NCBI RefSeq assembly: GCF_001634365.1
Contig: NZ_CP014578.1
Coordinates: forward strand, 3,782,001-3,846,000
Direction: 5' to 3'
Length of the DNA: 64,000 bases
From: Paraburkholderia phytofirmans OLGA172
GTDB taxonomy: Bacteria; Pseudomonadota; Gammaproteobacteria; Burkholderiales; Burkholderiaceae
In this document: piece after piece, positions 45,895 through 55,278 of the stretch
Layout: the number at the start of each line of letters is the position of its first letter
Numbering within the stretch: the stretch's first letter is position 1
Position numbers and translations under genes: made by a program
The notes under the pieces: generated by a model
The model's input: the letters and a program-made list of their open reading frames with translations, nothing else
What the model was told of the DNA's origin: nothing
Databases searched by the model: none

Positions 45895-47331
45895 ATGGAC
45901 CAGAGCGGGACAAACGAAGTTGAACAGCCGGTAAGCGGCGGGCAAGACGCACCAGCCGACGCCGTGCAGTTCGATCTGTTCGGGATGCCGGTGGAGCAGA
46001 CACCGGCGCCGGCATCGAAACCTGATGTGGGCGCGAAACCACCGCGCGCGATTGCCGAAGCCGACGTGACGCTAGCAAGCTCGGCTGCAGCACCAACACC
46101 CGCGACCGCGGCGCAAGTTGAACGGCGGCGCCAGCCGCGCGCAAAAGCAAGCAGCGCTGCCCCGCTCTGGCAGGAAGACGACGCACCGGCGCCATCCGAA
46201 GCCGAGACCGCAGCCAGAGCCAATGCAGCAACCGCCGAAACGCCGAGGAAACGCCGCTCACGCGACGTTCTCGCCGCCCCCCCCTCTTCTGAAGTCCTGG
46301 CGCTCGCCGCCGAACTGCCGCCGCAGGTCCATCTCGGTACGTCGACATGGTCGTTTCCAGGCTGGAATGGCATCGTCTACGGCGACGACTACAGCAACAG
46401 CAAACTCTCGCGCGAAGGCTTGACGGCCTATGGCGCACATCCGCTGTTAAAGACCGTCAGCATCGACCGGTCGTTTTATCAGGCGCTCACCGTCACCGAA
46501 TACTTGCGCTACGCACAGCAGGTGCCGGAGCACTTCCGCTTCATCGTCAAAGCGCCGATGACGATTACCGATGCCACCGTGCGCGCCGAACGCGGCGAGC
46601 CGGTCTCGCTAAACCCGTGCTTTCTGAACGCGCAAATGGCAACCGACGAATTCGTCACGCCATGCCTCGAAGGCCTCGGTGCGAAAGCCGGTGCGCTGGT
46701 GTTCCAGCTCTCACCGCTGCCCGACCAGATGCTCGCGCAACCGGCGGTGTTCATCGAGCGCCTCGCCGAGTTCCTCACAGCGCTGCCCAAGCTGCCTGAA
46801 GGCACCTGCTATGCGATCGAAATCCGCGACGCGAGTTTGCTCACGCCGCGCTTTATCCGCTCGTTGAAAGCGGCGGGCGTGCGGTATTGCGTGGGCATTC
46901 ATGCACGGATGCCGGACCCGCTGCGCCAGGCGGCGGCGCTCGCGCTGCTGGACGGCGAGCCGGCCGGCCCTCTGATCGTGCGCTGGAGTTTGCACGGCGG
47001 CTTCAAATACGAACAGGCGAAGGCCAAGTATGAACCGTTCAACCAGCTGGTCGATCAGGACCCGGCGACCCGCGCCGCGCTCGCCGAACTGGCTGCACGT
47101 TACGCGCTGGCCGGCCAGCCGGTGGTGATCGCGATCAACAACAAGGCCGAAGGTTCGGCGCCGTTAAGCTGCGTGGAATTGGCGCGGGCGATTATTGAAG
47201 CGTATGCGCACCTTGCTCATGAGCACGAGCAGGACCCTACGCAACCGGCGTCGGACGCGGAAGCGGAAGCGGAGCTGCAGCCAGACCACGGCGAGCGGCA
47301 TGATGGCGGCGAACCCGGTGGCCGGATCTGA
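45895..47331 (+). CDS. DUF72 domain-containing protein with long Ala/Pro-rich N-terminal region
   Basis: 478 residues from ATG 45895 (MDQSGTNEVEQPVSGGQDAP). The first 140 residues are low-complexity Ala/Pro/Glu. The DUF72 TIM-barrel starts at VHLGTSTWSFPGWNGIVYG and continues with LLKTVSIDRSFYQALTVTEY, FRFIVKAPMTITDA, LVFQLSPLPDQM, CYAIEIRDASLLT, and VRWSLHGGFKYEQAKAKYEP. Function unknown; structurally like a sugar isomerase-type barrel. The frame runs on upstream through cfa to 45604 but in a non-cfa frame, so the inner ATG is preferred. Confidence 0.88.
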   Translation: MDQSGTNEVEQPVSGGQDAPADAVQFDLFGMPVEQTPAPASKPDVGAKPPRAIAEADVTLASSAAAPTPATAAQVERRRQPRAKASSAAPLWQEDDAPAPSEAETAARANAATAETPRKRRSRDVLAAPPSSEVLALAAELPPQVHLGTSTWSFPGWNGIVYGDDYSNSKLSREGLTAYGAHPLLKTVSIDRSFYQALTVTEYLRYAQQVPEHFRFIVKAPMTITDATVRAERGEPVSLNPCFLNAQMATDEFVTPCLEGLGAKAGALVFQLSPLPDQMLAQPAVFIERLAEFLTALPKLPEGTCYAIEIRDASLLTPRFIRSLKAAGVRYCVGIHARMPDPLRQAAALALLDGEPAGPLIVRWSLHGGFKYEQAKAKYEPFNQLVDQDPATRAALAELAARYALAGQPVVIAINNKAEGSAPLSCVELARAIIEAYAHLAHEHEQDPTQPASDAEAEAELQPDHGERHDGGEPGGRI

Positions 47332-47381
47332 CTACTACAAGGCGGGTCAGACAAAGCCGTCATCACGCCACCGCCAAACGC

Positions 47382-47930
47382 TCAGCTCGCCTTGATCCGA
47401 TGCGCGAACTTCTGACGGAACTTCGCGACCTTCGGCGCCACCACGAACGAGCAGTACCCCTGATTCGGATGCTGCGCAAAGTAGTTCTGGTGATACGCCT
47501 CGGCCGGCCAGTAGTTGCCGTCGAGCGGCAGCACCTGGGTGACGATCTGACCGTCGTAGATGCCCTGTTCGCCGATCTCGCGGATCGCCTGCAGTGACGC
47601 TTCACGCTGTGCGTCGGAGTGGGTAAAAATCACTGAGCGGTATTGCGTGCCAACGTCGTTGCCCTGCCGGTTCAGCTGGGTCGGATCGTGAATCGCGAAG
47701 AAAATATCGAGAATCTCGCGATAGCTGATCTTCGCCGGATCGAAGTCGACGTTCACGACTTCCGCGTGGCCCGTCACGCCGTCGCACACCTGTTCATAGG
47801 TCGGGCGTTGGGTCTGGCCGCCCGCATAGCCCGACTCCACCGAGTTCACGCCTTCGACGCCCAGATACACCGCTTCAAGACACCAGAAACACCCGCCACC
47901 GAGGGTGGCGACTTCGCCTATCTGACTCAT
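47382..47930 (-). CDS. msrA: Peptide methionine sulfoxide reductase MsrA
   Basis: 182 residues. Reduces methionine-S-sulfoxide in proteins. Catalytic Cys in ATLGGGCFWCLEAVYLGVEG (GCFWC at 15-19), GYAGGQTQRPTYEQVCDGVT, GHAEVVNVDFDPAKISY, FFAIHDPTQLNRQGNDVGTQ, YRSVIFTHSDAQ and YWPAEAYHQNYFAQHP are textbook. Recycling Cys near the C-terminus is GYCSFVV. Converges with the DUF72 gene. Confidence 0.97.
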   Translation of the reverse strand: MSQIGEVATLGGGCFWCLEAVYLGVEGVNSVESGYAGGQTQRPTYEQVCDGVTGHAEVVNVDFDPAKISYREILDIFFAIHDPTQLNRQGNDVGTQYRSVIFTHSDAQREASLQAIREIGEQGIYDGQIVTQVLPLDGNYWPAEAYHQNYFAQHPNQGYCSFVVAPKVAKFRQKFAHRIKAS

Positions 47931-48186
47931 GCTGCTTGCTCCTTGATACTCATAGTCGGCCGATGCCGGTCCCAGTTAACCGCAACGCTCATGCCACCAC
48001 CAAGACTTTCCAGCTTAGCGGTTTTTCCACAAACCGGCAGGGGTCGCGGCCAGTCCACCGCGATTGCAGTTAAAATTGGGGCAAATCGACGATTTTCACT
48101 ATGACTTTTGAATCATTTGTTTCCGGCCGCATGCGCGATGGGTTCAGCCCGGGGTTCACCCGGCTTGGCACCAAGGCTTCCGCCCG

Positions 48187-48696
48187 ATGAAGCGCGCCAG
48201 CCCGCCCAACTTCGACCAGGTCGCCTTTAAACAGGCGCTCGGCCAATTCGCCACCGGGGTCACTGTCATTACAACGCGCGCAGCGTCCGGCCAATTGATC
48301 GGCATCACGGCCAGCTCGTTCAATTCGGTTTCGCTCAATCCGCCGCTGGTGCTGTGGAGCCTCGCCACGCGCTCGGCGTCGATGCCGGTGTTCCGGGCCA
48401 ACAGTCACTATGTGGTCAACGTGCTGGCCGCGTCGCAGCTCGATCTATGCAAGCGCTTTGCCACGGTGAAGGGCGATCGTTTCGAAGGGGTGTCGCACGC
48501 CGAAGGCGACACCGGCATGCCGGTGCTCGACGGCGCGCTCGCCTGGTTCGAATGCCATAACCGCAGCCGCTACGAAGAAGGCGACCACGTGATTTTCGTC
48601 GGCGAAGTGGAGCGCTGCGGCGTCCACGAGAATGCCGCGGAGATTGCGCCGCTGGTCTTCCAGAACGGGCAGTTCCACGGACTCAAGTCACTCTGA
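48187..48696 (+). CDS. Flavin reductase-like (FMN-binding) protein
   Basis: 169 residues. HpaC/RutF-type flavin reductase fold: FKQALGQFATGVTVITTRAA, GITASSFNSVSLNPPLVLWS, SHYVVNVLAASQLDLCKRFA, CHNRSRYEEGDHVIFVGEVE. Such proteins supply reduced FMN to two-component monooxygenases, but no oxygenase partner is adjacent, so the partner is unknown. Convergent with the Lrp-type regulator downstream. Confidence 0.9.
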   Translation: MKRASPPNFDQVAFKQALGQFATGVTVITTRAASGQLIGITASSFNSVSLNPPLVLWSLATRSASMPVFRANSHYVVNVLAASQLDLCKRFATVKGDRFEGVSHAEGDTGMPVLDGALAWFECHNRSRYEEGDHVIFVGEVERCGVHENAAEIAPLVFQNGQFHGLKSL

Positions 48697-48770
48697 ATGC
48701 GGGCGCCGCTGTGTATCAACAGCGGCCGCAAGCGGGTTCAAGCCGACGCAAGCTGCCCCGCCGCCCGCAC

Positions 48771-49280
48771 TCAGCTATGCGGCGTGCTGTGGCCGCTGGC
48801 TTTCTTCACTAGCGACACCGGTACGCCCGAATCTTCCTTCAGCGTCTGCAGCACGATATTCGAGCGAATATCCATCACGCCCGGCGCCTTATAGAGGCGT
48901 TGCAGCACGAAATCCGAATAGTGTTTGAGATTGTGGGCGAGCACCCGCAGCAGATAGTGGGTTTCGCCGGTCACGACAAACGCGCCGACCACTTCCGGCC
49001 AATCCCGCACCGCCTCCGCAAAACGCTCGTGCCAGTTCTCCTGGTCGTTGCGCATCGACACCTGCACGAACGCTTCCAGTTCGAAACCCAGCACTTCGCG
49101 GTTCAGACACGCGCGGTAATGTTCGATGACGCCCTGCTCTTCCAGCAGGCGCAGGCGTCGTAAACAGGCCGATGGCGAAAGCGAAATGCGCTCCGCCAAA
49201 TCGAGATTGCTGATCCTTCCTTCTTGCTGAAGCACCGTCAAGATACGGCAATCGGTGGCGTCGAGCGAGATCGCGTTCAT
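48771..49280 (-). CDS. kynR: Lrp/AsnC-family regulator, probable KynR
   Basis: 169 residues. N-terminal helix-turn-helix (LDATDCRILTVLQQEGRISN, LAERISLSPSACLRRLRLLE) and RAM ligand domain (FVQVSMRNDQENWHERFAEA, VVGAFVVTGETHYLLRVLAH). It is divergent from kynB with 130 bases between. In Pseudomonas and Burkholderia an Lrp-type KynR in this place activates kyn genes in response to kynurenine; role by analogy of position and family. Confidence 0.88.
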   Translation of the reverse strand: MNAISLDATDCRILTVLQQEGRISNLDLAERISLSPSACLRRLRLLEEQGVIEHYRACLNREVLGFELEAFVQVSMRNDQENWHERFAEAVRDWPEVVGAFVVTGETHYLLRVLAHNLKHYSDFVLQRLYKAPGVMDIRSNIVLQTLKEDSGVPVSLVKKASGHSTPHS

Positions 49281-49410
49281 ATTCGGTCTCCCTTTCCCAT
49301 TTGACTCAAATTATGTTCCAAGACACGGCTCCGAAGGAGATTTTTTCGCAATCACATTTCGCGTCAAGCCACCTATCATTCCTGGATAGAGACAATTTGC
49401 CGATGGAGAC

Positions 49411-50049
49411 ATGGAAACACTCTGGGACATCACCCCCGCTGTCGATACCACGACGCCGGTCTGGCCTGGCGACACGCCGGTCGGAATCGAACGCGTGTGG
49501 CGCATGGAAGCGGGCTCGCCCGTCAACGTCGCGCGGTTGACGCTATCGCCGCACACCGGCGCCCACACCGATGCCCCGCTTCACTACGACGCCGAAGGCG
49601 CGGCGATCGGCCAGGTCGCGCTCGATGCGTACCTGGGACGCTGCCGCGTGATTCATTGCATCGGTGCCTCGCCTGTTGTGACGCCACAACACCTGACCGG
49701 CTGGCTCGACGACCTGCCACCGCGAGTCTTACTACGTACTTACAGGAACGCGCCGACGGCGGTCTGGGACAGCGCGTTCTGCGCCGTTGCGCCGGAGACG
49801 ATCGATCTGCTCGCTGCTCGCGGCGTCCAGCTGATTGGCATCGATACGCCCTCGCTCGATCCGCAGGAATCGAAGACGATGGACGCGCACCACCGGATTC
49901 GCGCGCACCGCATGGCGATCCTCGAAGGCATCGTGCTGGACGCCGTCGCACCCGGCGACTACGAATTGATCGCGCTGCCGCTCAAGCTGACCACGCTCGA
50001 TGCGAGCCCCGTGCGCGCGGTGTTGCGGGCGCTACCCGGATCTCACTGA
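49411..50049 (+). CDS. kynB: Kynurenine formamidase KynB
   Basis: 212 residues. Metal-dependent cyclase/formamidase that hydrolyses N-formylkynurenine to kynurenine and formate. Motif [16 protein letters not shown] (HxGxHxDxPxH, about 49-62), [20 protein letters not shown] and [20 protein letters not shown] are family-specific. First gene of kynB-kynU-kynA, separated by 68 and 10 bases, forming an operon for tryptophan breakdown to anthranilate. Confidence 0.97.
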   Translation: METLWDITPAVDTTTPVWPGDTPVGIERVWRMEAGSPVNVARLTLSPHTGAHTDAPLHYDAEGAAIGQVALDAYLGRCRVIHCIGASPVVTPQHLTGWLDDLPPRVLLRTYRNAPTAVWDSAFCAVAPETIDLLAARGVQLIGIDTPSLDPQESKTMDAHHRIRAHRMAILEGIVLDAVAPGDYELIALPLKLTTLDASPVRAVLRALPGSH

Positions 50050-50117
50050 TCACCGACGCTCTGCAAAACTGAATCACCGCATTCACCGAACTCCTTGATC
50101 TCACTCACTGGACCATC

Positions 50118-51368
50118 ATGAACCACCGTGACGAAGCACTGGCGCTCGATAGCGCCGACCCACTCGCGCCGCTGCGCGACCAGTTCGCGCTATCGCCGGG
50201 CACCATCTATCTCGACGGCAACTCCCTCGGTGTGCCGCCAGCCGCCGCCGCACAACGGGCGCAGACCGTGATCGGCGCCGAATGGGGCGAAGGCCTGATC
50301 CGCAGCTGGAACACCGCCGGATGGTTCGAATTGCCGCGCCGCCTCGGCAACAAGCTTGCGCCGCTGATCGGTGCGGCCGACAACGAAGTAGTCGTCACGG
50401 ATACGATTTCGATCAACCTGTTCAAGCTTTTGTCGGCTGCCGTGCGGTTGGCGAATGCGCGCGATCCGAAGCGACGCGTGATCGTCTCCGAGCGCTCGAA
50501 TTTCCCGACTGATCTGTACATCGCGCAGGGGCTGATCGAACAGCTCGACCGCGGTTATGAATTGCGCCTCGTCGACGATCCGTCCGAACTGCCCGCCGCG
50601 ATCGGCGACGACACCGCAATCGCGATGATCACGCACGTGAACTACCGCACCGGCTACATGCACGACATGGCCGCGCTGACCCAACTCATCCACGACAAGG
50701 GCGCGCTCGCGCTGTGGGACCTCGCGCACTCGGCGGGCGCGGTGCCGGTCGACCTGAATGGCGTTGGCGCCGACTGCGCAGTGGGGTGCACGTACAAGTA
50801 TCTGAATGGCGGCCCGGGTTCGCCGGCGTTCGTATGGGTGCCGAAGCGGCATCAAAACGATTTCGCGCAGCCGCTGTCCGGCTGGTGGGGTCATCGCGCG
50901 CCGTTCAAAATGGACCCGGCCTATCAACCCGATGACGGTATTGGCCGCTTCTTGTGCGGCACGCAGCCAATGGTGTCGATGTCGCTGGTCGAATGCGGTC
51001 TCGATGTGTTCCTGCAGACGGACATGCAGACGATCCGCGCGAAGTCGCTCGCGCTGACCGATCTGTTCATCAAACTGGTCGAAGCGCGTTGCAGCGAGTT
51101 TCCTTTGCAGCTCGTGACGCCGCGTGAACATGCGCAGCGAGGTTCGCATGCGAGCTTCGAGCATCCGCACGGCTACGAAGTAATGCAGGCATTGATCGCG
51201 CGTGGCGTGATCGGCGACTATCGCGAGCCTCATGTGTTGCGGTTCGGCTTTACGCCGCTGTACACGCGCTTTGTCGATGTATGGGATGCGGTGGAGACGC
51301 TGCGCGATGTGCTTGTGCAAAAGACCTGGCGAGCCCCTGAATTTGCCGCCCGCGGCGCAGTGACCTGA
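50118..51368 (+). CDS. kynU: Kynureninase KynU
   Basis: 416 residues. PLP enzyme that splits kynurenine to anthranilate and alanine. [80 protein letters not shown] and the PLP lysine in [15 protein letters not shown] (about residue 227) are all present; [17 protein letters not shown] and the C-terminal [19 protein letters not shown] agree. Middle gene of the kyn operon. Confidence 0.97.
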   Translation: MNHRDEALALDSADPLAPLRDQFALSPGTIYLDGNSLGVPPAAAAQRAQTVIGAEWGEGLIRSWNTAGWFELPRRLGNKLAPLIGAADNEVVVTDTISINLFKLLSAAVRLANARDPKRRVIVSERSNFPTDLYIAQGLIEQLDRGYELRLVDDPSELPAAIGDDTAIAMITHVNYRTGYMHDMAALTQLIHDKGALALWDLAHSAGAVPVDLNGVGADCAVGCTYKYLNGGPGSPAFVWVPKRHQNDFAQPLSGWWGHRAPFKMDPAYQPDDGIGRFLCGTQPMVSMSLVECGLDVFLQTDMQTIRAKSLALTDLFIKLVEARCSEFPLQLVTPREHAQRGSHASFEHPHGYEVMQALIARGVIGDYREPHVLRFGFTPLYTRFVDVWDAVETLRDVLVQKTWRAPEFAARGAVT

Positions 51369-51378
51369 GGAGCGCGCG

Positions 51379-52335
51379 ATGACCGATCACATGCAAACGC
51401 CGGGATTGCCGGAAGAAAAACCGGCGCAAGGATGTCCGTTTGGGCATGGCAGTGTGGCTGCCCAACCCGCGGCCCCTGCTTCCGCGGCTCCCTCGGCTTT
51501 GGCGTCCGATTCCGGCGATGGCTGGCATGACGCGCAGCTCGATTTTTCGGAGTCGATGAGTTACGGCGACTATCTGTCGCTGGGGACGGTGCTGGATGCA
51601 CAGCATCCGTTGTCGCCGGATCACAACGAGATGCTGTTCATCATTCAGCATCAGACGAGCGAGTTGTGGATGAAGCTCGCGCTGTATGAGTTGCGCGCGG
51701 CGTTGAAGGCGGTGCATCGCGATGAGTTGCCGCCGGCGTTCAAGATGCTCGCTCGCGTGTCGCGGATCATGGAGCAACTCGTGCAGGCATGGAGTGTTCT
51801 CGCGACGATGACGCCGTCCGAGTACACGGCAATGCGGCCTTATCTGGGTAGCTCCTCCGGGTTCCAGTCCTATCAGTATCGGCAGATCGAGTTTTTGCTC
51901 GGCAATAAGAACGAGCAGATGCTGAAGCCGCATGCGCATCGGGCGGATGTGTATGCAGAGGTGAAGGCTTCGCTAGAATCGCCGTCTTTCTATGACGAAG
52001 TCGTGCGCTTGCTGTCGCGGCGAGGGTTTGCGATTTCACCTTCCAGGCTGGAGCGGGATTGGTCGCAGCCGACCACGCATGATGCTTCCGTCGAAGCAGC
52101 CTGGCTGGAGGTCTATCGGAATCCTTCGCAGCATTGGGAGCTGTACGAGATGGCGGAAGAGCTTGTCGATCTCGAGGATGCATTTCGACAGTGGCGGTTC
52201 AGGCATGTAACGACAGTCGAGCGGATTATTGGATTCAAGCAAGGCACCGGCGGCACGAGTGGTGCGCCTTATTTGCGGAAGATGCTGGATGTGGTTTTGT
52301 TTCCTGAGCTTTGGCATGTGCGGACGATGCTTTAA
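51379..52335 (+). CDS. kynA: Tryptophan 2,3-dioxygenase KynA
   Basis: 318 residues. Haem enzyme that opens the indole ring of tryptophan to N-formylkynurenine, the first step. Starts 10 bases after kynU behind GAGGAGCG. A variable N-terminal 40 residues holds a Cys-containing CPFGHG; then [40 protein letters not shown] (substrate/haem pocket His), [37 protein letters not shown] and the haem His region [20 protein letters not shown]. Confidence 0.97.
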   Translation: MTDHMQTPGLPEEKPAQGCPFGHGSVAAQPAAPASAAPSALASDSGDGWHDAQLDFSESMSYGDYLSLGTVLDAQHPLSPDHNEMLFIIQHQTSELWMKLALYELRAALKAVHRDELPPAFKMLARVSRIMEQLVQAWSVLATMTPSEYTAMRPYLGSSSGFQSYQYRQIEFLLGNKNEQMLKPHAHRADVYAEVKASLESPSFYDEVVRLLSRRGFAISPSRLERDWSQPTTHDASVEAAWLEVYRNPSQHWELYEMAEELVDLEDAFRQWRFRHVTTVERIIGFKQGTGGTSGAPYLRKMLDVVLFPELWHVRTML

Positions 52336-52732
52336 GCGGCTCTTTGCCTTTTACTCTGGGAGAGGCATTGACTTCGTTCGCGCGCTGCATGGTGACTTGA
52401 AGACGCATCGGCTCAAATGTAAAGATTGGTTATAATTCGCGCGTTTAGCTTGTGTGGTTGCCCGTCTTAAAAAACGGTTGGGTTAGATTTCTATTTGCCG
52501 CTGGATAAAGCGGCCGGGTGTGAGAGCCCGAAGCGTAAAACCGCACTACCTGCGAAAGTGGGTAGTGCACAACCATGCACGTCTGTTTCTATGGGCGGGC
52601 TGTGGTGAGGGAGCCGCGAGGCTCGCCGGTTTTGGTTTTACGCCCGGTCTCTCAAACTCGCTACGTGCCCGCTCACCCCAGCTGTTAGTCGGCGAGTATC
52701 GGGTAATTCAGGAATCCACCGGAAATCTCACC
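52336..52732 (+). ncRNA. Structured RNA leader resembling phage C4 antisense RNA
   Basis: 397 bases without a protein gene. After a TATAAT at 52431-52436, the transcript would hold a closed domain. The outer stem is GCGTAAAACC (52533-52542) with GGTTTTACGC (52634-52643), a perfect 10 bp. Inside are hairpins CACTACC/GGTAGTG (52544-52550, 52561-52567), GTGCA/TGCAC and GAGCC-GCGA-GGCTC (52611-52624), and outside TGAGAG/CTCTCA. This order, including the ACCGCACTA... and GGGCGG-CTGTGGTGAGGG elements, is that of leaders ahead of Icd/Ash-type prophage genes controlled by C4 antisense RNA (P1/P7). Match is from memory and by eye. Confidence 0.55.
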
Positions 52733-53212
52733 ATGAGCAAACCCGCTAAAGAGAATCAAACTGCAACACGCCCGCCTGTTGATGCGCTCCAGTACGAAAA
52801 ACTTGCACTGTCGGCGTTTGGAGCATGCGACCGGCAAATCCGGCAGCTTGAAACACTAATTAATCTCGCGGCGAGCATCGCCCGAAGCCCGGCTACGACG
52901 GTTGAGGAAAGACGCCGTGAGCGCAACCTGCTGGAACACCTGCTCTATACCGTCGAGCAATACCAGCAGGAAGCTGAATGCGACCGCGATCTGTACCAGG
53001 TGATCGCGCTCGACGCGAAGGGGGTTCCCCACAGTCGCATCACGGCCAAACTTGCGGCGCAACTTCTTTCAGATGCTGCGCAGGCAGGACGAGAAGCAGC
53101 CGAAACCGAAGCTGAAGCTGCGCCGGACAAAGCTGTGACGCGCAAGCAGGAGCGTGTGAGGACTGCTGCGTGTGCGCGCGCAGATGCGAAGCAGGCGGCA
53201 ATGAAGCACTAG
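52733..53212 (+). CDS. Unknown helical protein behind the C4-like leader
   Basis: 159 residues from ATG 52733, with CCGGAAA upstream. Mostly helical and charged: YEKLALSAFGACDRQIRQLE, VEERRRERNLLEHLLYTVEQ, QEAECDRDLYQVIALDAKGV; the C-terminal 50 residues are Ala/Glu/Lys-rich (AAETEAEAAPDKAVTRKQER). No signal peptide or membrane segment. I do not recognise the family. The leader is like those of prophage genes that inhibit host division (Icd-like), which suggests a phage-satellite origin, but no integrase, capsid or other phage gene is nearby. Confidence 0.65.
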   Translation: MSKPAKENQTATRPPVDALQYEKLALSAFGACDRQIRQLETLINLAASIARSPATTVEERRRERNLLEHLLYTVEQYQQEAECDRDLYQVIALDAKGVPHSRITAKLAAQLLSDAAQAGREAAETEAEAAPDKAVTRKQERVRTAACARADAKQAAMKH

Positions 53213-53334
53213 GGTGAAGTAGCGGCCACCACGCCGCTGTAAAGAAAAAGGCGCGGTAGCGAACTAGCCTCTAAGTCGGAAACATGTCCATGCATTCGAG
53301 GTGCAGTTTGCTGCTCGCGCTTTTTTGTTATCTG

Positions 53335-53589
53335 TTATCGATTACCTTTCTTCTTTGACGGAGGGTTCATGTCCAAGCCTTCCGGAGCCAGACAAGGGTG
53401 TTCCAACCACAGTTCCCGAAGTACATACGCAAATAGGTACCCCATAGCCTTACCGGTTCCAGCACGGAAGGCTTTGAATTCATCATCGGAACAGCGTTGT
53501 TGAACCAGCGCGATAGATTCGTCCATCAGACGCGTTGCCGCCAGAAGACGGTCGCTGACCTCTGCGGCCACATCATTGTCACCAATCAC
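53335..53589 (-). CDS. Small RHS-linked paralog 1 (putative immunity family)
   Basis: 84 residues from GTG 53589, after AAGGGAG; the open frame begins at 53625 with another GTG. Helical core AAEVSDRLLAATRLMDESIA, LVQQRCSDDEFKAFRAGTGK, LWLEHPCLAPEGLDMNPPSK and a basic end KKKGNR. It shares with four upstream genes the pattern (A/T)xE(V/L)...LLxA, ....C/GS..E...FR...G...G.L, and LW...P.LA. Last of five tandem paralogs after the RHS gene. No known family recognised; immunity role is inferred from context. Confidence 0.7.
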   Translation of the reverse strand: MIGDNDVAAEVSDRLLAATRLMDESIALVQQRCSDDEFKAFRAGTGKAMGYLFAYVLRELWLEHPCLAPEGLDMNPPSKKKGNR

Positions 53590-53693
53590 CACATTCTCCC
53601 TTAAGAGTCGTTGTCCACTTTGCACGTTTCAAACCTGCGCCCACCTAGGCTAAAACAATAGAAAGGCGCGATTGCTTGCGCCTTGTGTGCGTC

Positions 53694-53966
53694 TTATCGC
53701 TTAGCTTTCTTCGTCGGCGGGGGGCTCATATCCAGCCCCTCCAGCGCGAGTTCGGGACGCGCTTGCCACAGCGGCCTTAGGAGAAAACCATATAGATGCC
53801 CTGCAGCATTCGCGGCTCCAGCACGAAATGCTTGAATTTCTCGCTTGGAGCCCCGCTCCTCAGCAAGTCTCAGGGCATTAACAATCGAGTAATGTGCTGA
53901 CAGCAATTTCTCGTTGACCTCTGTCGCAAGTTTCTTTTCCTCAATCAAGATGTTGTTCCTTAGCAT
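53694..53966 (-). CDS. Small RHS-linked paralog 2 (putative immunity family)
   Basis: 90 residues from ATG 53966 (MLRNNILIEEKKLATEVNEK). By analogy with the others, which start just after CTAAGGA, a TTG at 53948 could be the real start. Core LATEVNEKLLSAHYSIVNAL, EIQAFRAGAANAAGHLYGFL, LRPLWQARPELALEGLDMSP, and tail TKKAKR. The most divergent copy (the conserved Cys is Gly). A decayed RHS-tip fragment lies upstream (54119-54202), so the pair looks like an old tip/immunity module. Confidence 0.68.
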   Translation of the reverse strand: MLRNNILIEEKKLATEVNEKLLSAHYSIVNALRLAEERGSKREIQAFRAGAANAAGHLYGFLLRPLWQARPELALEGLDMSPPPTKKAKR

Positions 53967-54118
53967 CCTTGTCTGCCATGTTCGCATTCTTGCATGTGAA
54001 GAATGCAACTCAATAGTCGGCATTTGGCGATAGATCGCTCATGAATTGCGGCACAGCGCTTCGTTATCGATTAGCCGCACGCGCACTTGAGTAAGCTCGG
54101 ATCAAAACGGCCGTTTTC

Positions 54119-54202
54119 CGAAATAGTTGGACAGGTACCCTCGCACGTTTCGATTGGCCGCTCTGATCGAGCATCAGGTAGGGAACGGCACCTGTTGCTG
54201 GT
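54119..54202 (-). pseudogene. Decayed RHS C-terminal tip fragment, relic 2
   Basis: Minus-strand reading DQSGQSKRARVPVQLFRKT aligns with PEQNGQSKRAILYAQLFQNT of the intact RHS C-terminus (55760-55840), and a frame-shifted QVPFP matches the residues just before it. No open frame spans it. It lies between paralogs 3 and 2. Confidence 0.75.
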
Positions 54203-54215
54203 GTCTTCTTTATTG

Positions 54216-54470
54216 CTACCGCCTAGCCTTTTTCTTCCGCCTGGTCATTTCGAGACCAGCGGGAGCAAGATCTGGATATGCTCTCCACAGGGGTTCAAGC
54301 AGCAGGTACAGACCGCCCGCGACTCTGCCGGCCTCAGAGCGAAAGCACTCAAATTCCTTCCTTGAGCACTTTTCTTGAATTATTTTTGTCGCTTTTTCGA
54401 CAGACAAATACGCGTCTAATAACTGCTCGCATACTTCCGAAGTCACGTCCTTGTCTATTTCCTTATCCAC
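54216..54470 (-). CDS. Small RHS-linked paralog 3 (putative immunity family)
   Basis: 84 residues from GTG 54470 with CTAAGGATAGGAAA upstream. The open frame reaches 54593, but those extra codons are the decayed RHS tip read in another frame, so the inner GTG is preferred. Core VTSEVCEQLLDAYLSVEKAT, EKCSRKEFECFRSEAGRVAG, GLYLLLEPLWRAYPDLAPAG, tail RRKKKARR. Same pattern as the other four copies; closest to paralogs 4 and 5. Confidence 0.72.
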   Translation of the reverse strand: MDKEIDKDVTSEVCEQLLDAYLSVEKATKIIQEKCSRKEFECFRSEAGRVAGGLYLLLEPLWRAYPDLAPAGLEMTRRKKKARR

Positions 54471-54513
54471 TTTCCTATCCTTAGCAGGATTGATCGACCT
54501 TTCACTTGTTTTT

Positions 54514-54620
54514 TCACCTATCACGCACTTCTCGATGGTGCTTCGTGGCTGGCTGGCCATAACTACAGTTGACGAAACCAGCTTTCGACTCACCGTTGTT
54601 CACTTCTCGCCCTGTTCCGC
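54514..54620 (-). pseudogene. Decayed RHS C-terminal tip fragment, relic 1
   Basis: Minus strand reads NNGESKAGFVNCSYGQPATK then HHREVRDR and a stop at 54514-54516. The intact RHS end reads NTGDADAGFVKCSYGRPATK then RCREVRERC, so the match is close and in frame over about 28 residues. It is truncated on both sides and sits directly before paralog 3. Confidence 0.82.
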
Positions 54621-54718
54621 ACTCCCGTCCCCCTCGCAGTCTCCATCGAATTGATGCTGCCTCTGAATCGACGGAACAGGAAAGAAGCGCCCCTGATTAC
54701 TAGCGCTTTTCCAATATC

Positions 54719-54967
54719 TTACGACCCTTCCTTCGATGGCAAGGTGGCTTGATCAGGTTTCGGAGGTGCGAGGTCTGGGTATGCTTTCCATAACGGTCCA
54801 AGAAGCAGGTACAAGCTTCCTGCCACCTTTCCCGCTTCAGCGCGAAATGCTACAAATTCCTCATCAGAGCATTGCTCTTGAACTAACCGGATCGCGTTCT
54901 CCACCGAGCAAAACGCGGCAAATAGTTGCTTGCTAACCTCCGACGCCACAGCCTTGTCTTTGTCCAC
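54719..54967 (-). CDS. Small RHS-linked paralog 4 (putative immunity family)
   Basis: 82 residues from GTG 54967 (ribosome site TTAAGGAGAG). Core VASEVSKQLFAAFCSVENAI, RLVQEQCSDEEFVAFRAEAG, KVAGSLYLLLGPLWKAYPDL, ending PSKEGS without the Lys/Arg tail of the others. No signal peptide, so cytoplasmic, as expected for immunity to a toxin acting inside cells. Confidence 0.72.
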   Translation of the reverse strand: MDKDKAVASEVSKQLFAAFCSVENAIRLVQEQCSDEEFVAFRAEAGKVAGSLYLLLGPLWKAYPDLAPPKPDQATLPSKEGS

Positions 54968-55112
54968 AGATACTCTCCTTAACAGTCTTGATCAGCTTTA
55001 CACTGATCTAGGCAATTGAAATAGTTCAAGCCATTGTTTCAGATTGGAGTGGGGAGTTTTTGATCAGTACATTTAATTTGATATCTTTCATGTACTTCTC
55101 AGCATCGCCTGG

Positions 55113-55241
55113 TTATGGACTTACCAATAGTCGCGCACTTGCTCCGCACACAGGCGAGAAGGCAAGCACGATGCAGGCGGCAACGGTGCCGGCAATTGCC
55201 TCGACAATAGCGAACATGACGAACGCCGCTAGCATTTTCAT
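55113..55241 (-). CDS. Possible 42-residue membrane peptide
   Basis: From ATG 55241: MKMLAAFVMFAIVEAIAGTV then AACIVLAFSPVCGASARLLV. Two hydrophobic stretches separated by a Glu could span the membrane. No good ribosome site. It may be an old signal-anchor piece or chance. Confidence 0.3.
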   Translation of the reverse strand: MKMLAAFVMFAIVEAIAGTVAACIVLAFSPVCGASARLLVSP

Positions 55242-55278
55242 TTTATTGGCCAAAATAATGTCTGCTCTAATTTGCGCT

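Noticed and set aside
52336..53212. A complete prophage around the C4-like leader
   Set aside because: No integrase, repressor, replication or structural phage gene in the surrounding 10 kb; only the leader is phage-like.
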